Positions 1-8,759 of a stretch of 50,554 nt of DNA are shown one piece after another. This stretch comes from UBA1738 sp045658645. GTDB lineage: Bacteria > Bacillota > Clostridia > UBA1381. The position numbers and the translations under genes were made by a program. The first letter of the stretch is position 1. Each line of letters opens with the position of its first letter. The stretch lies in the NCBI GenBank assembly GCA_045658645.1, contig JAZOVJ010000065.1, forward strand, positions 1-50,554, in the 5' to 3' direction. Below the pieces are notes generated by a model. The model was given only the letters and a program-made list of their open reading frames with translations. It was not told the origin of the DNA and searched no databases.

Positions 1-20
1 AAGATATTAAGGAGGAGAAA

Positions 21-908
21 ATGAATTTAAAGAAAACTTTTTGTGAAATTAAGATAAAAAACCTGATGCTTTTAACAATTGCGGGTTTTATAAACGCCTT
101 TGGTATTACCGTGTTTTTGGCGCCGGTAAAACTTTACGACAGCGGTATATCAGGAACGTCTATGTTACTTTCACAGATAACTCCTGAGATGTTTTCTTTA
201 TCATTATTCTTGCTTATTTTAAACGTTCCGTTGTTCATTTTTGGTTACAAAAAACAGGGAATAACGTTTACTGTTTACTCTGTATATGCTGTGGCGATGT
301 ATTCTTTAGGGTCATACCTTATAACAGACGTTTTGCCGATAGATGTGTCATTTGCATCACCTTTGGCAGGTGATGACCTGCTTTTGTGCGCACTTTTCGG
401 CGGACTTATTTCGGGTGTGGGAAGCGGTCTTACCATACGCTTTGGCGGTGCGATTGACGGCGTGGAAGTTATGGCTGTGCTATTTGCAAAGAAGATAGGG
501 ATTACTGTCGGCACTTTCGTAATGATATATAACGTAATTCTGTATGTAATCTGCGGAATTATAATGGGAAGCTGGATTTTGCCGCTTTATTCAATCGTAA
601 CTTATGGAGCCGGACTCAAAACCATTGACTTTATAGTAGAGGGTATTGACCGTTCAAAAGCAGCAATGATAATAACTTCAAAGCCGGACGCGATCTGTAA
701 AACTTTAATGGAAACCTTTGAAAGCGGTCTTACCAAAATACCTGCAAAAGGTGGATATTCCGGCGGTGATATGACGGTGGTGTATTTCATTCTTGACCGT
801 TTTCAAATTTCAAAAATGACCGATATTGTTCACGATATTGATGAAAATGCGTTCATAACGATTACAGAGGTTGCTGATGTTTTTAAATCAAATATGGGAC
901 TGGAATAA
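21..908 (+). CDS. YitT family membrane protein (DUF161 + DUF2179)
   Basis: A 295-residue protein with several hydrophobic membrane segments in the first 200 residues, followed by a soluble C-terminal region (about residues 210-290) that resembles the DUF2179 domain of the YitT/YqfU/YebE family. The glycine-rich segment around residues 125-150 (GGLISGVGSGLTIRFGG) is typical of the family. The start is well supported by AAGGAGG at 9-15, six bases before the ATG. Length matches the usual 280-290 residues. The molecular function of the family is not established; it is an inner-membrane protein often present in several copies in Firmicutes. It lies alone, and a new promoter begins before the next gene. 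Confidence 0.88.
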   Translation: MNLKKTFCEIKIKNLMLLTIAGFINAFGITVFLAPVKLYDSGISGTSMLLSQITPEMFSLSLFLLILNVPLFIFGYKKQGITFTVYSVYAVAMYSLGSYLITDVLPIDVSFASPLAGDDLLLCALFGGLISGVGSGLTIRFGGAIDGVEVMAVLFAKKIGITVGTFVMIYNVILYVICGIIMGSWILPLYSIVTYGAGLKTIDFIVEGIDRSKAAMIITSKPDAICKTLMETFESGLTKIPAKGGYSGGDMTVVYFILDRFQISKMTDIVHDIDENAFITITEVADVFKSNMGLE

Positions 909-991
909 AAACTATAAAATTGAAAAAAATAATACAGAATACTAAAACAAATTTTAGTAAAAATAGTGAAAATTTTCTCTTACGAAAATAT

Positions 992-1020
992 TGAAAAATC
1001 CATATTTTTGTGTTATAATA
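992..1020 (+). promoter_or_regulatory. Sigma-A promoter of the F420-ligase-like gene
   Basis: TTGAAA at 992-997 and TATAAT at 1015-1020 are separated by exactly 17 bases. TG lies one base upstream of the -10 box, giving an extended -10. The coding start is about 75 bases downstream. Confidence 0.8.
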
Positions 1021-1096
1021 TGTCGGTGATAAAATTTTAATACAAATTCTCGCATATGTGTCGAGATGAATTTTCATAGAAATGAAGGGATTTAAG

Positions 1097-2296
1097 ATGG
1101 CAAACAGTGAAAGAAGAGTAGGTACAGTTTCAAGAGGTATCCGTTGCCCGATTATCCGTGAAGGAGATAATCTTGCAAAGATAGTTACAGACAGTGTTTT
1201 AGAGGCTGCACAGTATGAAGGCTTTGAAATGCGTGATAAAGACGTTATTTCAATTACAGAGTCAATCGTTGCAAGAGCGCAGGGAAACTATGCTTCTGTT
1301 GAAGATATAGCAGAAGACGTAAAGGCAAAGCTTGGAAGCGATACAGTTGGTGTTATTTTCCCGATTCTTTCAAGAAACAGATTTGCAATTTGTCTTCGCG
1401 GTATTGCAAAGGCAGTTAAAAAGGTAGTTTTGATGCTTAGCTATCCGTCTGACGAAGTTGGAAACCAGCTAATCAGTATGGATATGATAGATAAGGCAGG
1501 CGTAAATCCGTATTCTGACGTACTTTCTTTAGAAAAATATCGTGAACTTTTCGGTTATGTGAAACACGAATTTACAGGAGTTGACTATGTTGATTACTAT
1601 GCAAATCTGATTCGTGAATGCGGTGCTGAAGTTGAAATCGTGTTTGCTAATCAGGCAAAAGCAATCCTTGACTATACAAAGTATGTTATTAACTGTGACA
1701 TTCACACAAGAGTGAGAACAAAGCGCATATTAAAGGAAATGGGCGCAGAAGTTGTGTTAAGCCTTTCAGATATTATGACAGCTCCTGTAAACGGAAGCGG
1801 ATATAACGAAAAGTACGGCCTGTTAGGCTCAAATAAATCTACAGAGGATAAGGTTAAACTATTCCCGAAAGAGTGTAAGGATTTAGTTCTTGAAATTCAA
1901 AAAAACATTTTTGACAGATGCGGTAAGCACGTTGAAGTTATGGTATATGGTGACGGTGCTTTCAAAGACCCGCAGGGAAAAATCTGGGAACTTGCAGACC
2001 CTGTTGTATCTCCTGCATTTACTGACGGACTTATCGGTACACCTAACGAACTGAAGCTTAAGTATCTTGCAGATAATGACTTTAAGGATTTATCAGGCGA
2101 AGAGCTTAAAAAAGCTATTTCTGAAAGCATTAAGTCAAAGGATGATAATCTTGTTGGAAATATGGCATCACAGGGAACAACACCTCGTCAGCTTACCGAT
2201 CTTATCGGTTCACTTTGTGACCTAACAAGCGGTTCGGGTGATAAGGGAACTCCTGTTGTGCTGGTACAGGGATATTTTGATAACTATACAAACTAA
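1097..2296 (+). CDS. Coenzyme F420:L-glutamate ligase-like protein
   Basis: A 399-residue protein resembling the F420-0:gamma-glutamyl ligase (CofE-like) family found in many Firmicutes that do not make F420. Recognisable stretches are VGTVSRGIRCPIIREGD near the N-terminus, KDVISITESIVARAQG (about residues 45-60) and GDGAFKDPQGKIWELADP (about residues 285-300). The first in-frame ATG is at 1082, but AAGGGA (1085-1090) lies seven bases before the ATG at 1097, so the latter is preferred. No other F420 biosynthesis gene is visible, so the substrate in this organism is unknown. It is monocistronic, with its own promoter and a strong terminator. Confidence 0.72.
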   Translation: MANSERRVGTVSRGIRCPIIREGDNLAKIVTDSVLEAAQYEGFEMRDKDVISITESIVARAQGNYASVEDIAEDVKAKLGSDTVGVIFPILSRNRFAICLRGIAKAVKKVVLMLSYPSDEVGNQLISMDMIDKAGVNPYSDVLSLEKYRELFGYVKHEFTGVDYVDYYANLIRECGAEVEIVFANQAKAILDYTKYVINCDIHTRVRTKRILKEMGAEVVLSLSDIMTAPVNGSGYNEKYGLLGSNKSTEDKVKLFPKECKDLVLEIQKNIFDRCGKHVEVMVYGDGAFKDPQGKIWELADPVVSPAFTDGLIGTPNELKLKYLADNDFKDLSGEELKKAISESIKSKDDNLVGNMASQGTTPRQLTDLIGSLCDLTSGSGDKGTPVVLVQGYFDNYTN

Positions 2297-2300
2297 TTTT

Positions 2301-2329
2301 AAAGACCTGATATTATCAGGTCTTTTTTT
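2301..2329 (+). terminator. Rho-independent terminator
   Basis: AAAGACCTGATA and TATCAGGTCTTT form a near-perfect stem followed by a run of T. It sits a few bases after the stop codon of the F420-ligase-like gene. Confidence 0.9.
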
Positions 2330-2330
2330 G

Positions 2331-2359
2331 TTTACAAAAAACAAGTATTATGGTACAAT
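2331..2359 (+). promoter_or_regulatory. Sigma-A promoter of the 2400 gene
   Basis: TTTACA at 2331-2336, a 17-base spacer and TACAAT at 2354-2359, with TG one base upstream of the -10 (extended -10). It starts directly after the preceding terminator. Confidence 0.7.
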
Positions 2360-2399
2360 ATGCTTATGATGATACGGAGAATTAAAGGAGTAGAAATAT

Positions 2400-3527
2400 A
2401 TGAAGAAAATTATATCCTTAAGTTTGTTGATTGTAATGTTGTTTTCAATGAATGTATCTATACTTGCCAAAAACGGTGACGTGGCAGGGAATATATTCTC
2501 TACCGATATAATGGCATACATAAACGGGGTGTGTGTAGATTCATATAACATAGGCGGAAAAACAGTGGTTATAGTGGAAGATATAACAAACCAGTTTGCC
2601 TATGCAGACAATATCAGAACCCTTGTTATCTGGGACTTTGCTCCTTCAAATCTTGTGGGCAGAAAAATTACAAATAAGCAAAAATCGGGTGCGGCTGTAG
2701 GAAAAATTTATGAAACCGATATAAAAACAATATTTCGCGGAAAAGAGCTTACTTCATATTCTCTAAACGGCAAAATGGCAATTGAAATTGAAGAATTAGG
2801 CGATGATAATGCTTTTTCGAATATTGGTGGAAAGTATATCTGGAACGCAGAAGAGCGAACTATAAGATTAGAAATGATGTATCGCTATTCATCAAAACTT
2901 CACACTATTTTACGTGAAAAAACGCTCAATATGGTTTTAAACGAGAAAGACGGAAAAATCACAGCAGAATTTGTACCTGAGGCAATAAGAAACGGTAGTG
3001 TTTTGGGTGGAGGAGTGCTTGCTGATAATTCCATAGTACCTGTTTACTATGAAGACGATATAATCGGGTACAGATGCAGATTCCCTGATTTGGAACTTAT
3101 TCACGGGGAAAATGGTAAATACACTCTTGAAAAAAGAGAAAATCAGGTAAGCACAGATTACTATTATATTGATAAAATTGTGAAAATTATTGAAAATGCG
3201 GTGCCGGTAATTCCAACTGCTGAAGAATGGCAGACATATCAGGAACAAAATATGTGTACCATAAAGCAAAGATTTGAGACGGATGAATATCTATTCCTGC
3301 ATATGACACAGTCTACAACACATGGCGGCACTCAGATTTTGACCAAATTTGACAAGTCAACAGGTTACGAAGAGTATTATAATAAAAACTTTAAATCAGT
3401 AAGCCTCCATGGACAGATGTATTTTGAAGATGTGAAAATTGATGAAGAGAATGAGAAAGTATATCTTCATTATGATATAGATTACGTAATTGACTTAAAA
3501 ACTGACGAGGTTAAAGCAATAAACTAA
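2400..3527 (+). CDS. Secreted protein of unknown function with two N-terminal repeats
   Basis: 375 residues, beginning with a classical signal peptide (MKK, then a hydrophobic core, likely cut after the SILA of residues 20-23). Two related units follow: one starting GNIFSTDIMAYINGVCVDSY (about residue 30) and one starting GKIYETDIKTIFRGKELTSY (about residue 100). Each has the pattern of a short extracellular domain similar to copper-amine-oxidase N-terminal (stalk) repeats. The C-terminal 200 residues have no motif I recognise. No membrane anchor or sortase signal is evident. Only 19 bases separate it from the DMT transporter gene, so they are probably co-transcribed. I cannot assign a function. 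Confidence 0.8.
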   Translation: MKKIISLSLLIVMLFSMNVSILAKNGDVAGNIFSTDIMAYINGVCVDSYNIGGKTVVIVEDITNQFAYADNIRTLVIWDFAPSNLVGRKITNKQKSGAAVGKIYETDIKTIFRGKELTSYSLNGKMAIEIEELGDDNAFSNIGGKYIWNAEERTIRLEMMYRYSSKLHTILREKTLNMVLNEKDGKITAEFVPEAIRNGSVLGGGVLADNSIVPVYYEDDIIGYRCRFPDLELIHGENGKYTLEKRENQVSTDYYYIDKIVKIIENAVPVIPTAEEWQTYQEQNMCTIKQRFETDEYLFLHMTQSTTHGGTQILTKFDKSTGYEEYYNKNFKSVSLHGQMYFEDVKIDEENEKVYLHYDIDYVIDLKTDEVKAIN

Positions 3528-3546
3528 ACAGAAAAGAGAAAACAGA

Positions 3547-4449
3547 ATGAAAAACAAAACAGTTAAAGCAACAATGGCATCGCTTTGTGCGCAAATTATT
3601 TTTGGGTTCAGTTTTATGTTCACCAAGATTGCCTTAGAGGATGCATCTCCGATTACGGTGATTGCAGACAGATACATTATGGCGTTTTTAGGTATGAGCA
3701 TTGTGATGCTTTTTACCAAAACAAAAATCAAATTCACTAAGGGTATATGGAAGCTGATAATGATGTCACTTTTTCAGCCGGTTTTATACTTCTTATTTGA
3801 AACCTACGGAATAGAAATGACAACCAGTGCGTTTTCATCAATTATGATTGCATTGATTCCTGTTGTCTGTATGGTTAGCGGAATTTTTCTATTAAAGGAA
3901 GTACCAAGACCTATGCAGTATGCATTTACAGTCTTATCGGTTCTTGGCGTGGTAATCGTAGCACTTGCAGGTAAAGCGGACGGAACGGTGACACCGCTTG
4001 GTGTTTTGCTGCTTTTGGGAGCGGTATTATCAGCTGCTACATATAACATAACAAGCCGAAAAATTTCAGGTGAGTTTTCGGCACTTGAGCGAACGTATGC
4101 ACAAACAGTATTAGGCCTTTTAGTCTTTTTGACAATAGCAGTTTTTGAAAATATAAATGCCCCGAAAAACCTTGTTCTGCATTTTCAGAACCCTGAATAT
4201 TTCTGGGCGATTTTCTATCTTGGAATTGTATCATCGGTAGTGGCATTTGTACTTTTAAACTATGCAAATACACACTTACCTGTTGCAAAAACAACTGTAT
4301 TTTCAAATATCACCACAGTTGTTTCAGTAATTGCGGGTGCAATATTCTTGAATGAAAAATTCACCTGGCAGACGGCTGTTGCAACTTTAATGATTATCGT
4401 TGGTGTATGGGGTGTTCAGGCACTTCGTGTCAAGAATAAAGAGGAATAA
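3547..4449 (+). CDS. DMT superfamily (EamA) permease
   Basis: A 300-residue polytopic membrane protein made of two homologous halves with about ten hydrophobic segments, the layout of EamA/DMT drug and metabolite transporters. Typical features are the conserved family stretch ALIPVVCMVSGIFLLKE in the first half and VVSVIAGAIFLNEKFTW in the second half. Length is normal for the family. It sits 19 bases after the secreted protein gene and three bases before a tetR gene, so the regulator may control the exporter. The substrate cannot be told from sequence; members export amino acids, metabolites or drugs. Confidence 0.88.
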   Translation: MKNKTVKATMASLCAQIIFGFSFMFTKIALEDASPITVIADRYIMAFLGMSIVMLFTKTKIKFTKGIWKLIMMSLFQPVLYFLFETYGIEMTTSAFSSIMIALIPVVCMVSGIFLLKEVPRPMQYAFTVLSVLGVVIVALAGKADGTVTPLGVLLLLGAVLSAATYNITSRKISGEFSALERTYAQTVLGLLVFLTIAVFENINAPKNLVLHFQNPEYFWAIFYLGIVSSVVAFVLLNYANTHLPVAKTTVFSNITTVVSVIAGAIFLNEKFTWQTAVATLMIIVGVWGVQALRVKNKEE

Positions 4450-4452
4450 AGT

Positions 4453-5037
4453 ATGGCAAAGAAAAACGAAAGAAATACAAAAGGTAAAATTATAAATGCT
4501 GCGTGGGATTTGTTTTACGAGCAAGGTTATGATGATACAACAGTAGAGGATATAATTGCAGAGTCCGGCACATCAAAAGGCTCATTTTATCACTATTTTG
4601 AGGGGAAAGATGCACTTTTAGGCTCACTTTCTTATATCTTTGATGAAGAATATGAAAAGTTAAAAGATAAGCTCACAGGAGATATGTCGTGCTTTGAAAA
4701 GCTTTTGTATTTAAATCGGGAACTGTTTTCGGTAATTGAGGACCGAATTGATATTGACCTTTTAACGAGGCTTTACTCGACCCAGCTTGTAACAAAGGGT
4801 GAGAAGCACCTTCTTGACAATAAGCGCCTTTACTATAAGCTTCTTCGCAAAATCGTAACCGAAGGGCAGAAAGAGGGCGAGCTTACTGATAAAATGACGG
4901 TGAACGAAATTGTAAAGCTATATGCAATGAGCGAAAGGGCTTTGATTTACGATTGGTGCTTGTCTGGTGGTGATTATTCACTTTCTTCTTATGCCAAGTC
5001 GGTAATGCCTACTTTTTTGTCGGGAATTCGTATGTAG
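4453..5037 (+). CDS. TetR/AcrR family transcriptional regulator
   Basis: 194 residues. The N-terminal helix-turn-helix is clear at residues 8-58: KIINAAWDLFYEQGYDDTTV followed by the recognition-helix region GTSKGSFYHYFEGKDALL. The remaining helical C-terminal domain would bind a ligand and dimerise. It begins three bases after the DMT transporter stop and is therefore in the same operon. A long perfect inverted repeat directly downstream (5084-5129), overlapping the -35 box of the symporter gene, is a candidate operator as well as a candidate terminator. The ligand is unknown. Confidence 0.9.
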   Translation: MAKKNERNTKGKIINAAWDLFYEQGYDDTTVEDIIAESGTSKGSFYHYFEGKDALLGSLSYIFDEEYEKLKDKLTGDMSCFEKLLYLNRELFSVIEDRIDIDLLTRLYSTQLVTKGEKHLLDNKRLYYKLLRKIVTEGQKEGELTDKMTVNEIVKLYAMSERALIYDWCLSGGDYSLSSYAKSVMPTFLSGIRM

Positions 5038-5083
5038 TTTGGTCTTGATAAAATTTCTTTTAATAATGCAATATGCGGTAAAA

Positions 5084-5129
5084 AATAGAGAACAAAGTAT
5101 AGAATGAAGTCTATACTTTGTTCTCTATT
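5084..5129. repeat. Perfect 20-bp inverted repeat (terminator or operator)
   Basis: The two 20-base arms (5084-5103 and 5110-5129) are perfectly complementary with a six-base loop, ATGAAG. The right arm runs into TTGATTTTTG, which supplies both a short T-tract and the -35 box of the symporter promoter. It could terminate the DMT-tetR transcript, or be the binding site of the adjacent TetR protein, or both. Confidence 0.75.
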
Positions 5130-5156
5130 GATTTTTGTAAAAATATGTGTTATAAT
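5128..5156 (+). promoter_or_regulatory. Sigma-A promoter of the symporter gene
   Basis: TTGATT at 5128-5133, a 17-base spacer and TATAAT at 5151-5156, with TG one base upstream of the -10. The -35 box overlaps the end of the 20-bp inverted repeat. Confidence 0.85.
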
Positions 5157-5202
5157 GCAAAAGTATGCAAGAAAAATACATTAAAAAAGGAGATTTTATA
5201 CT

Positions 5203-6744
5203 ATGAGAATGGATATTTTTGCATTTGCACTTTATTTTGTAACAATGCTTGCTGTCGGAGTTTACTTTTTCTTTAAGTCAAAGGACGTAACTGAAAAAGA
5301 CTACTTCCTTGGCGGAAGAGCAATGGGACCTTGGGTAACTGCAATGAGCGCACAGGCATCAGATATGAGTGCGTGGCTGTTGATGGGACTTCCTGGAAGT
5401 ATTTTAGCATTCGGATTCGGTCAGGCGTGGATTGGTATCGGTCTTGCAATCGGTACTGCAGCAAACTGGATTTTGGTTGCGAAGCGTCTTCGTAAGTTCT
5501 CAAGAGCGGCAGGGGACTCAATCACACTTCCGCAGTACTTATCAAACAGATTTGTATCAAAGAGCCACACTGTAAGTATCATTTGTGCAGTTGTATTTTT
5601 AGTATGCTTCACAATTTACGTAGCATCAGCATTTGTTGCAGGTGCAGATGTTTTCACAACATTGGTACCGGAACTTTCAAGAACAAGCGCAATGCTTATC
5701 TTTGCGGCAATTGTTGTTATCTATACATTCCTTGGCGGATTTAACGCAGTTTGTTGGACTGACTTCTTCCAGGGACTATTGATGATTGGTGCGCTTTTGA
5801 TAGTACCTATCGTTGTAGGATTTACAAAGGACCTTGACGCATCGGCTTTGGCAACTGTTTATGCAGGGCCAAACGGCGAAGAATTCAAATTTGTTGCAAG
5901 CTTTATGAATGCAAGCTGGAAAGATATAGTTTCTGGTCTTGGTTGGGGTCTTGGATACTTCGGTATGCCACACATCATCGTAAGATTTATGTCAATCGAA
6001 AAGCCTTCAATGGTAAAGAAATCAGCGACAGTTGCAATTATCTGGGTTGTACTTTCACTTGCTGCAACAATTGTAATTGCATATCTTGGCAGAATGTTTG
6101 TATACTCAAACGGTGTTGATTTATCAGCTGACCTTTTAGGCACAGGTAAGCAGTCACTTATCTTTGTAAAGCTTGCACAGGATGTATTCCCGGCATTTAT
6201 CGCGGGACTACTTTTAGCAGCTATCATTGCAGCGTCAATGTCAACTGCTGACTCTCAGCTTTTGGTTGCAGCATCATCATTTGCAAGCGACCTTTATAAG
6301 CCAATCATCAGAAAGAATGCTTCAAACAAAGAAATGATTTGGGTAAGCCGTATAATCGTTTTGGTTATATCAGTTGTTGCATACTTTATTGCATCAAGCA
6401 AGGGTAAAGCTGCTCAGGCTATTATGGACCTTGTTTCAAACGCTTGGGGTATTTTCGGCGCAGCATTCGGACCTGTAGTTCTTCTTTCACTATTCTGGAA
6501 GAGATTTACATATAAGGGTGCAGTTGCAGGTATTATAGTTGGTGCAATCGTAGATATGCTATGGCTATGGTTGCCGGTTTCAGGCGGTATGGCGCTAACA
6601 GCTCTAACAGGCATTTACGAAATCATTCCTGGCTTCATCATTGGTGGACTTGCTGCATTCGTAGTAACGCTGCTTGATAAGAAACCATCAGAAGAGGTTG
6701 AAGCAATTTTTGCAAGAGCAACAGATAATAGCATTGACGACTAA
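5203..6744 (+). CDS. putP: Sodium/proline symporter (SSS family, PutP-like)
   Basis: 513 residues with about 13 hydrophobic segments, the topology and length of the sodium:solute symporter family. The N-terminal KDYFLGGRAMGPWVTAMSAQ region and the STADSQLLVAASSFASDLYK segment (about residues 345-365) closely match sodium/proline symporters. It would take up proline with sodium across the cytoplasmic membrane, for nutrition or osmotic balance. The start follows AAAAAAGGAG. It has its own promoter and ends at a strong bidirectional terminator. Exact substrate (proline versus a related solute) is inferred from family resemblance. Confidence 0.88.
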   Translation: MRMDIFAFALYFVTMLAVGVYFFFKSKDVTEKDYFLGGRAMGPWVTAMSAQASDMSAWLLMGLPGSILAFGFGQAWIGIGLAIGTAANWILVAKRLRKFSRAAGDSITLPQYLSNRFVSKSHTVSIICAVVFLVCFTIYVASAFVAGADVFTTLVPELSRTSAMLIFAAIVVIYTFLGGFNAVCWTDFFQGLLMIGALLIVPIVVGFTKDLDASALATVYAGPNGEEFKFVASFMNASWKDIVSGLGWGLGYFGMPHIIVRFMSIEKPSMVKKSATVAIIWVVLSLAATIVIAYLGRMFVYSNGVDLSADLLGTGKQSLIFVKLAQDVFPAFIAGLLLAAIIAASMSTADSQLLVAASSFASDLYKPIIRKNASNKEMIWVSRIIVLVISVVAYFIASSKGKAAQAIMDLVSNAWGIFGAAFGPVVLLSLFWKRFTYKGAVAGIIVGAIVDMLWLWLPVSGGMALTALTGIYEIIPGFIIGGLAAFVVTLLDKKPSEEVEAIFARATDNSIDD

Positions 6745-6787
6745 TTTCAAAAGACAGCCATTTGTGCTGAAGATTACTTTTGGACAT

Positions 6788-6842
6788 AAAAAATCCTCCT
6801 AAGGTAGATTGTTCTATTCTACCATAGGAGGTCTTTTTTTTA
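6788..6842. terminator. Bidirectional terminator between putP and prmC
   Basis: CCTCCTAAGGTAGA (6795-6808) pairs with TCTACCATAGGAGG (6818-6831) with a single A-A mismatch. An A-run lies on the left and a T-run on the right, so it can act for both converging genes. Confidence 0.9.
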
Positions 6843-6844
6843 TA

Positions 6845-7684
6845 TCATTTTAAAGTTCCAACTACTACACGGTCATTACCGCATAAATCTTTTATAACAG
6901 ATATGTCTGTAAAGTTTTTATCCATCAAAAAAGATACATCGTTTGCCTGGTCATACCCGATTTCGAAAACAAGAATTCCGCCCTTTGTTAACAAATTTGG
7001 AGCAATATCACAAATTCTGCGGTAAAATTTCAAACCATCTATGCCGCCATCAAGGGCAAGATGCGGTTCAAAGTCCTTAACTTCTGTTTGCAGTCCTTTT
7101 ATTATTTCGGTTTTGATATACGGTGGATTGGATGTTATAATGTCATATTTCCCATTGGGTATTTCGGTTAAAATATCGCATAGCTCAAAACTTGTGCGGC
7201 TAGTCAGCATTAACTTTTTTGCATTTTCCTCGGCAAGCTTTTTAGCGTCCTTGCTGATATCAAGACCTCGTACAAATGCTCTTGGGCAGAATGCTGCAAT
7301 ACTTAATGGAATACATCCTGTTCCTGTGCCGATATCAAGTAGGGAAAAACCGTCATTTTTCTTTTTATCTATAACATATTCAACTAAAGTTTCAGTATCT
7401 GCTCTTGGAATAAGTACAGACGGCGTAACCTTAAATTCCAAAGACATAAATTCCTGCGTGCCTAAAATATACTGAAGCGGCTCGCCGGATATACGTCTTT
7501 TTAAAAAGTCTGAAATTTTCTTTTCATGCGTTTTTGAGAGCTTCTTGTCATGCATCAAAACCAGATCTGTTGCAGACAATGAAAGCACGTGCCGAAAAAT
7601 CGCATGTGCTTCAAAAACTGGGTTGTCATTACCCGATTCTCTTAATTTAGCAATAGAATTCTGTAGTAGTTCTTTAATTACCAT
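6845..7684 (-). CDS. prmC: Release factor glutamine N5-methyltransferase
   Basis: 279 residues. The protein methylates the glutamine of the GGQ motif in peptide-chain release factors using S-adenosylmethionine. The SAM-binding motif DIGTGTGCIPL lies near residue 118 and the catalytic SNPPYI motif near residue 185, followed by the conserved FEPHLALDGGIDGLKFYRRI. The N-terminal helical domain that recognises release factors is present, so the protein is full length. Its start overlaps the end of the upstream DUF1385 gene by seven bases, so translation is probably coupled. The usual neighbour prfA is not next to it here. Confidence 0.95.
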   Translation of the reverse strand: MVIKELLQNSIAKLRESGNDNPVFEAHAIFRHVLSLSATDLVLMHDKKLSKTHEKKISDFLKRRISGEPLQYILGTQEFMSLEFKVTPSVLIPRADTETLVEYVIDKKKNDGFSLLDIGTGTGCIPLSIAAFCPRAFVRGLDISKDAKKLAEENAKKLMLTSRTSFELCDILTEIPNGKYDIITSNPPYIKTEIIKGLQTEVKDFEPHLALDGGIDGLKFYRRICDIAPNLLTKGGILVFEIGYDQANDVSFLMDKNFTDISVIKDLCGNDRVVVGTLK

Positions 7685-8658
7685 TTATCTGATTCCTTAT
7701 CCTCCGGAATTACTGCTTTCATAGCGTGAATAGCAACCTCAATCTGTGAATCATCAGGCTCGCAGGTTGTAAGTCTTTGCAGCCAAAGTCCCGGCTTCGT
7801 TAGCGTTCGTACACAACCATTTGAACGTCCTGCAAGCTTAATAACCTCGTAAGAAAGACCTGCAACAACAGGTAGAAGAAGTATTCTTGTTCCCATTCTT
7901 AAAAGAAGGCGAATAATTGCGCTGTATTCATTAAAACCGGGAAGAAGTGCGTAAATAATAATACTTACAATCATCACTATAAGAAGAAAGCTTGTTCCGC
8001 ATCTTGGGTGAAAGCGTGAATGCTTTTTCACATTTTCAACGGTAAGCTCTTCGCCGGCTTCGTAACAGGCGATTGTTTTGTGCTCTGCACCGTGGTATTC
8101 AAACACACGGCGTATTTCTTTCATACGTGAAATTAAATACATATAAGAAAGGAAAATAAGCATTTTTACGACGCCCTCAACTGTACTTAAGAAACTGCCA
8201 GTTGATGCAAATTCATCAAATCCAAGCCATTTTAAAATGTCCTGGATACCTTGCGCGATAGCAGTTGGAAGAAGTATAAAGAGTGCAACGCTTAAAACGA
8301 GTGAAAGTGCGATAGAAACATAAATAACAATATCTTTTATTTTGTCACCAAATTTTTCTTCAAGCCACTTATCAAATTTGCTTTCGGATTGTTCCTCATC
8401 TTCCAAATCAATAAATTCTGCTGAAAACATTATAGCTTTCATTCCGAGAACAAGACTTGAAATGAAATTAACACAGCCACGGACTATCGGAAGAGAAAGG
8501 AACCTGTTTTTCTTTTTTGTTCCGTTTTCGTCTACTTTACATTCAATTTCGCCGTCAGGTTTTCTTACTGCCATCGCAGTCTTAAAAGGACCACGCATCA
8601 TAATGCCCTCAATTATAGCCTGACCGCCGATTGAAGTTATATGTTTTTCAGTTTTCAA
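7678..8658 (-). CDS. DUF1385 family membrane protein (YqhQ-like)
   Basis: 326 residues. The N-terminal GGQAIIEGIMMRGP and central FEYHGAEHKTIACYEAGEEL and RFHPRCGTSFLL are diagnostic of the DUF1385 family, which may be a metal-dependent membrane protein; its role is not settled. Hydrophobic segments lie at about residues 110-135, 160-180, 215-240 and 255-275. The start is a TTG, five bases after AGAGGTGAT. It leads a two-gene operon with prmC, a common arrangement in Clostridia. Confidence 0.9.
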   Translation of the reverse strand: MKTEKHITSIGGQAIIEGIMMRGPFKTAMAVRKPDGEIECKVDENGTKKKNRFLSLPIVRGCVNFISSLVLGMKAIMFSAEFIDLEDEEQSESKFDKWLEEKFGDKIKDIVIYVSIALSLVLSVALFILLPTAIAQGIQDILKWLGFDEFASTGSFLSTVEGVVKMLIFLSYMYLISRMKEIRRVFEYHGAEHKTIACYEAGEELTVENVKKHSRFHPRCGTSFLLIVMIVSIIIYALLPGFNEYSAIIRLLLRMGTRILLLPVVAGLSYEVIKLAGRSNGCVRTLTKPGLWLQRLTTCEPDDSQIEVAIHAMKAVIPEDKESDKW

Positions 8659-8679
8659 CTGTAATCACCTCTTTTCTAC

Positions 8680-8708
8680 ATTATACTTCATTTTGTTTTT
8701 TAATGCAA
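8680..8708 (-). promoter_or_regulatory. Sigma-A promoter of the DUF1385-prmC operon
   Basis: On the minus strand, TTGCAT (8708-8703), a 17-base spacer and TATAAT (8685-8680). The RBS and TTG start follow about 20 bases downstream. Confidence 0.8.
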
Positions 8709-8726
8709 TAGAAAATTTAATATATT

Positions 8727-8744
8727 TGTCGAACTTATGCCAAA
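8727..8744 (+). promoter_or_regulatory. Tandem Spo0A-like boxes upstream of spoIIGA
   Basis: TGTCGAA at 8727-8733 is an exact match to the Spo0A box core. A weaker copy, TGCCAAA, lies at 8738-8744, 11 bases later in the same orientation, about one helical turn away. They lie about 16 bases before the -35-like hexamer of the spoIIGA promoter, as expected for Spo0A~P activation (inference from the Bacillus subtilis spoIIG promoter). Confidence 0.65.
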
Positions 8745-8759
8745 AATCAACAACGTCAT

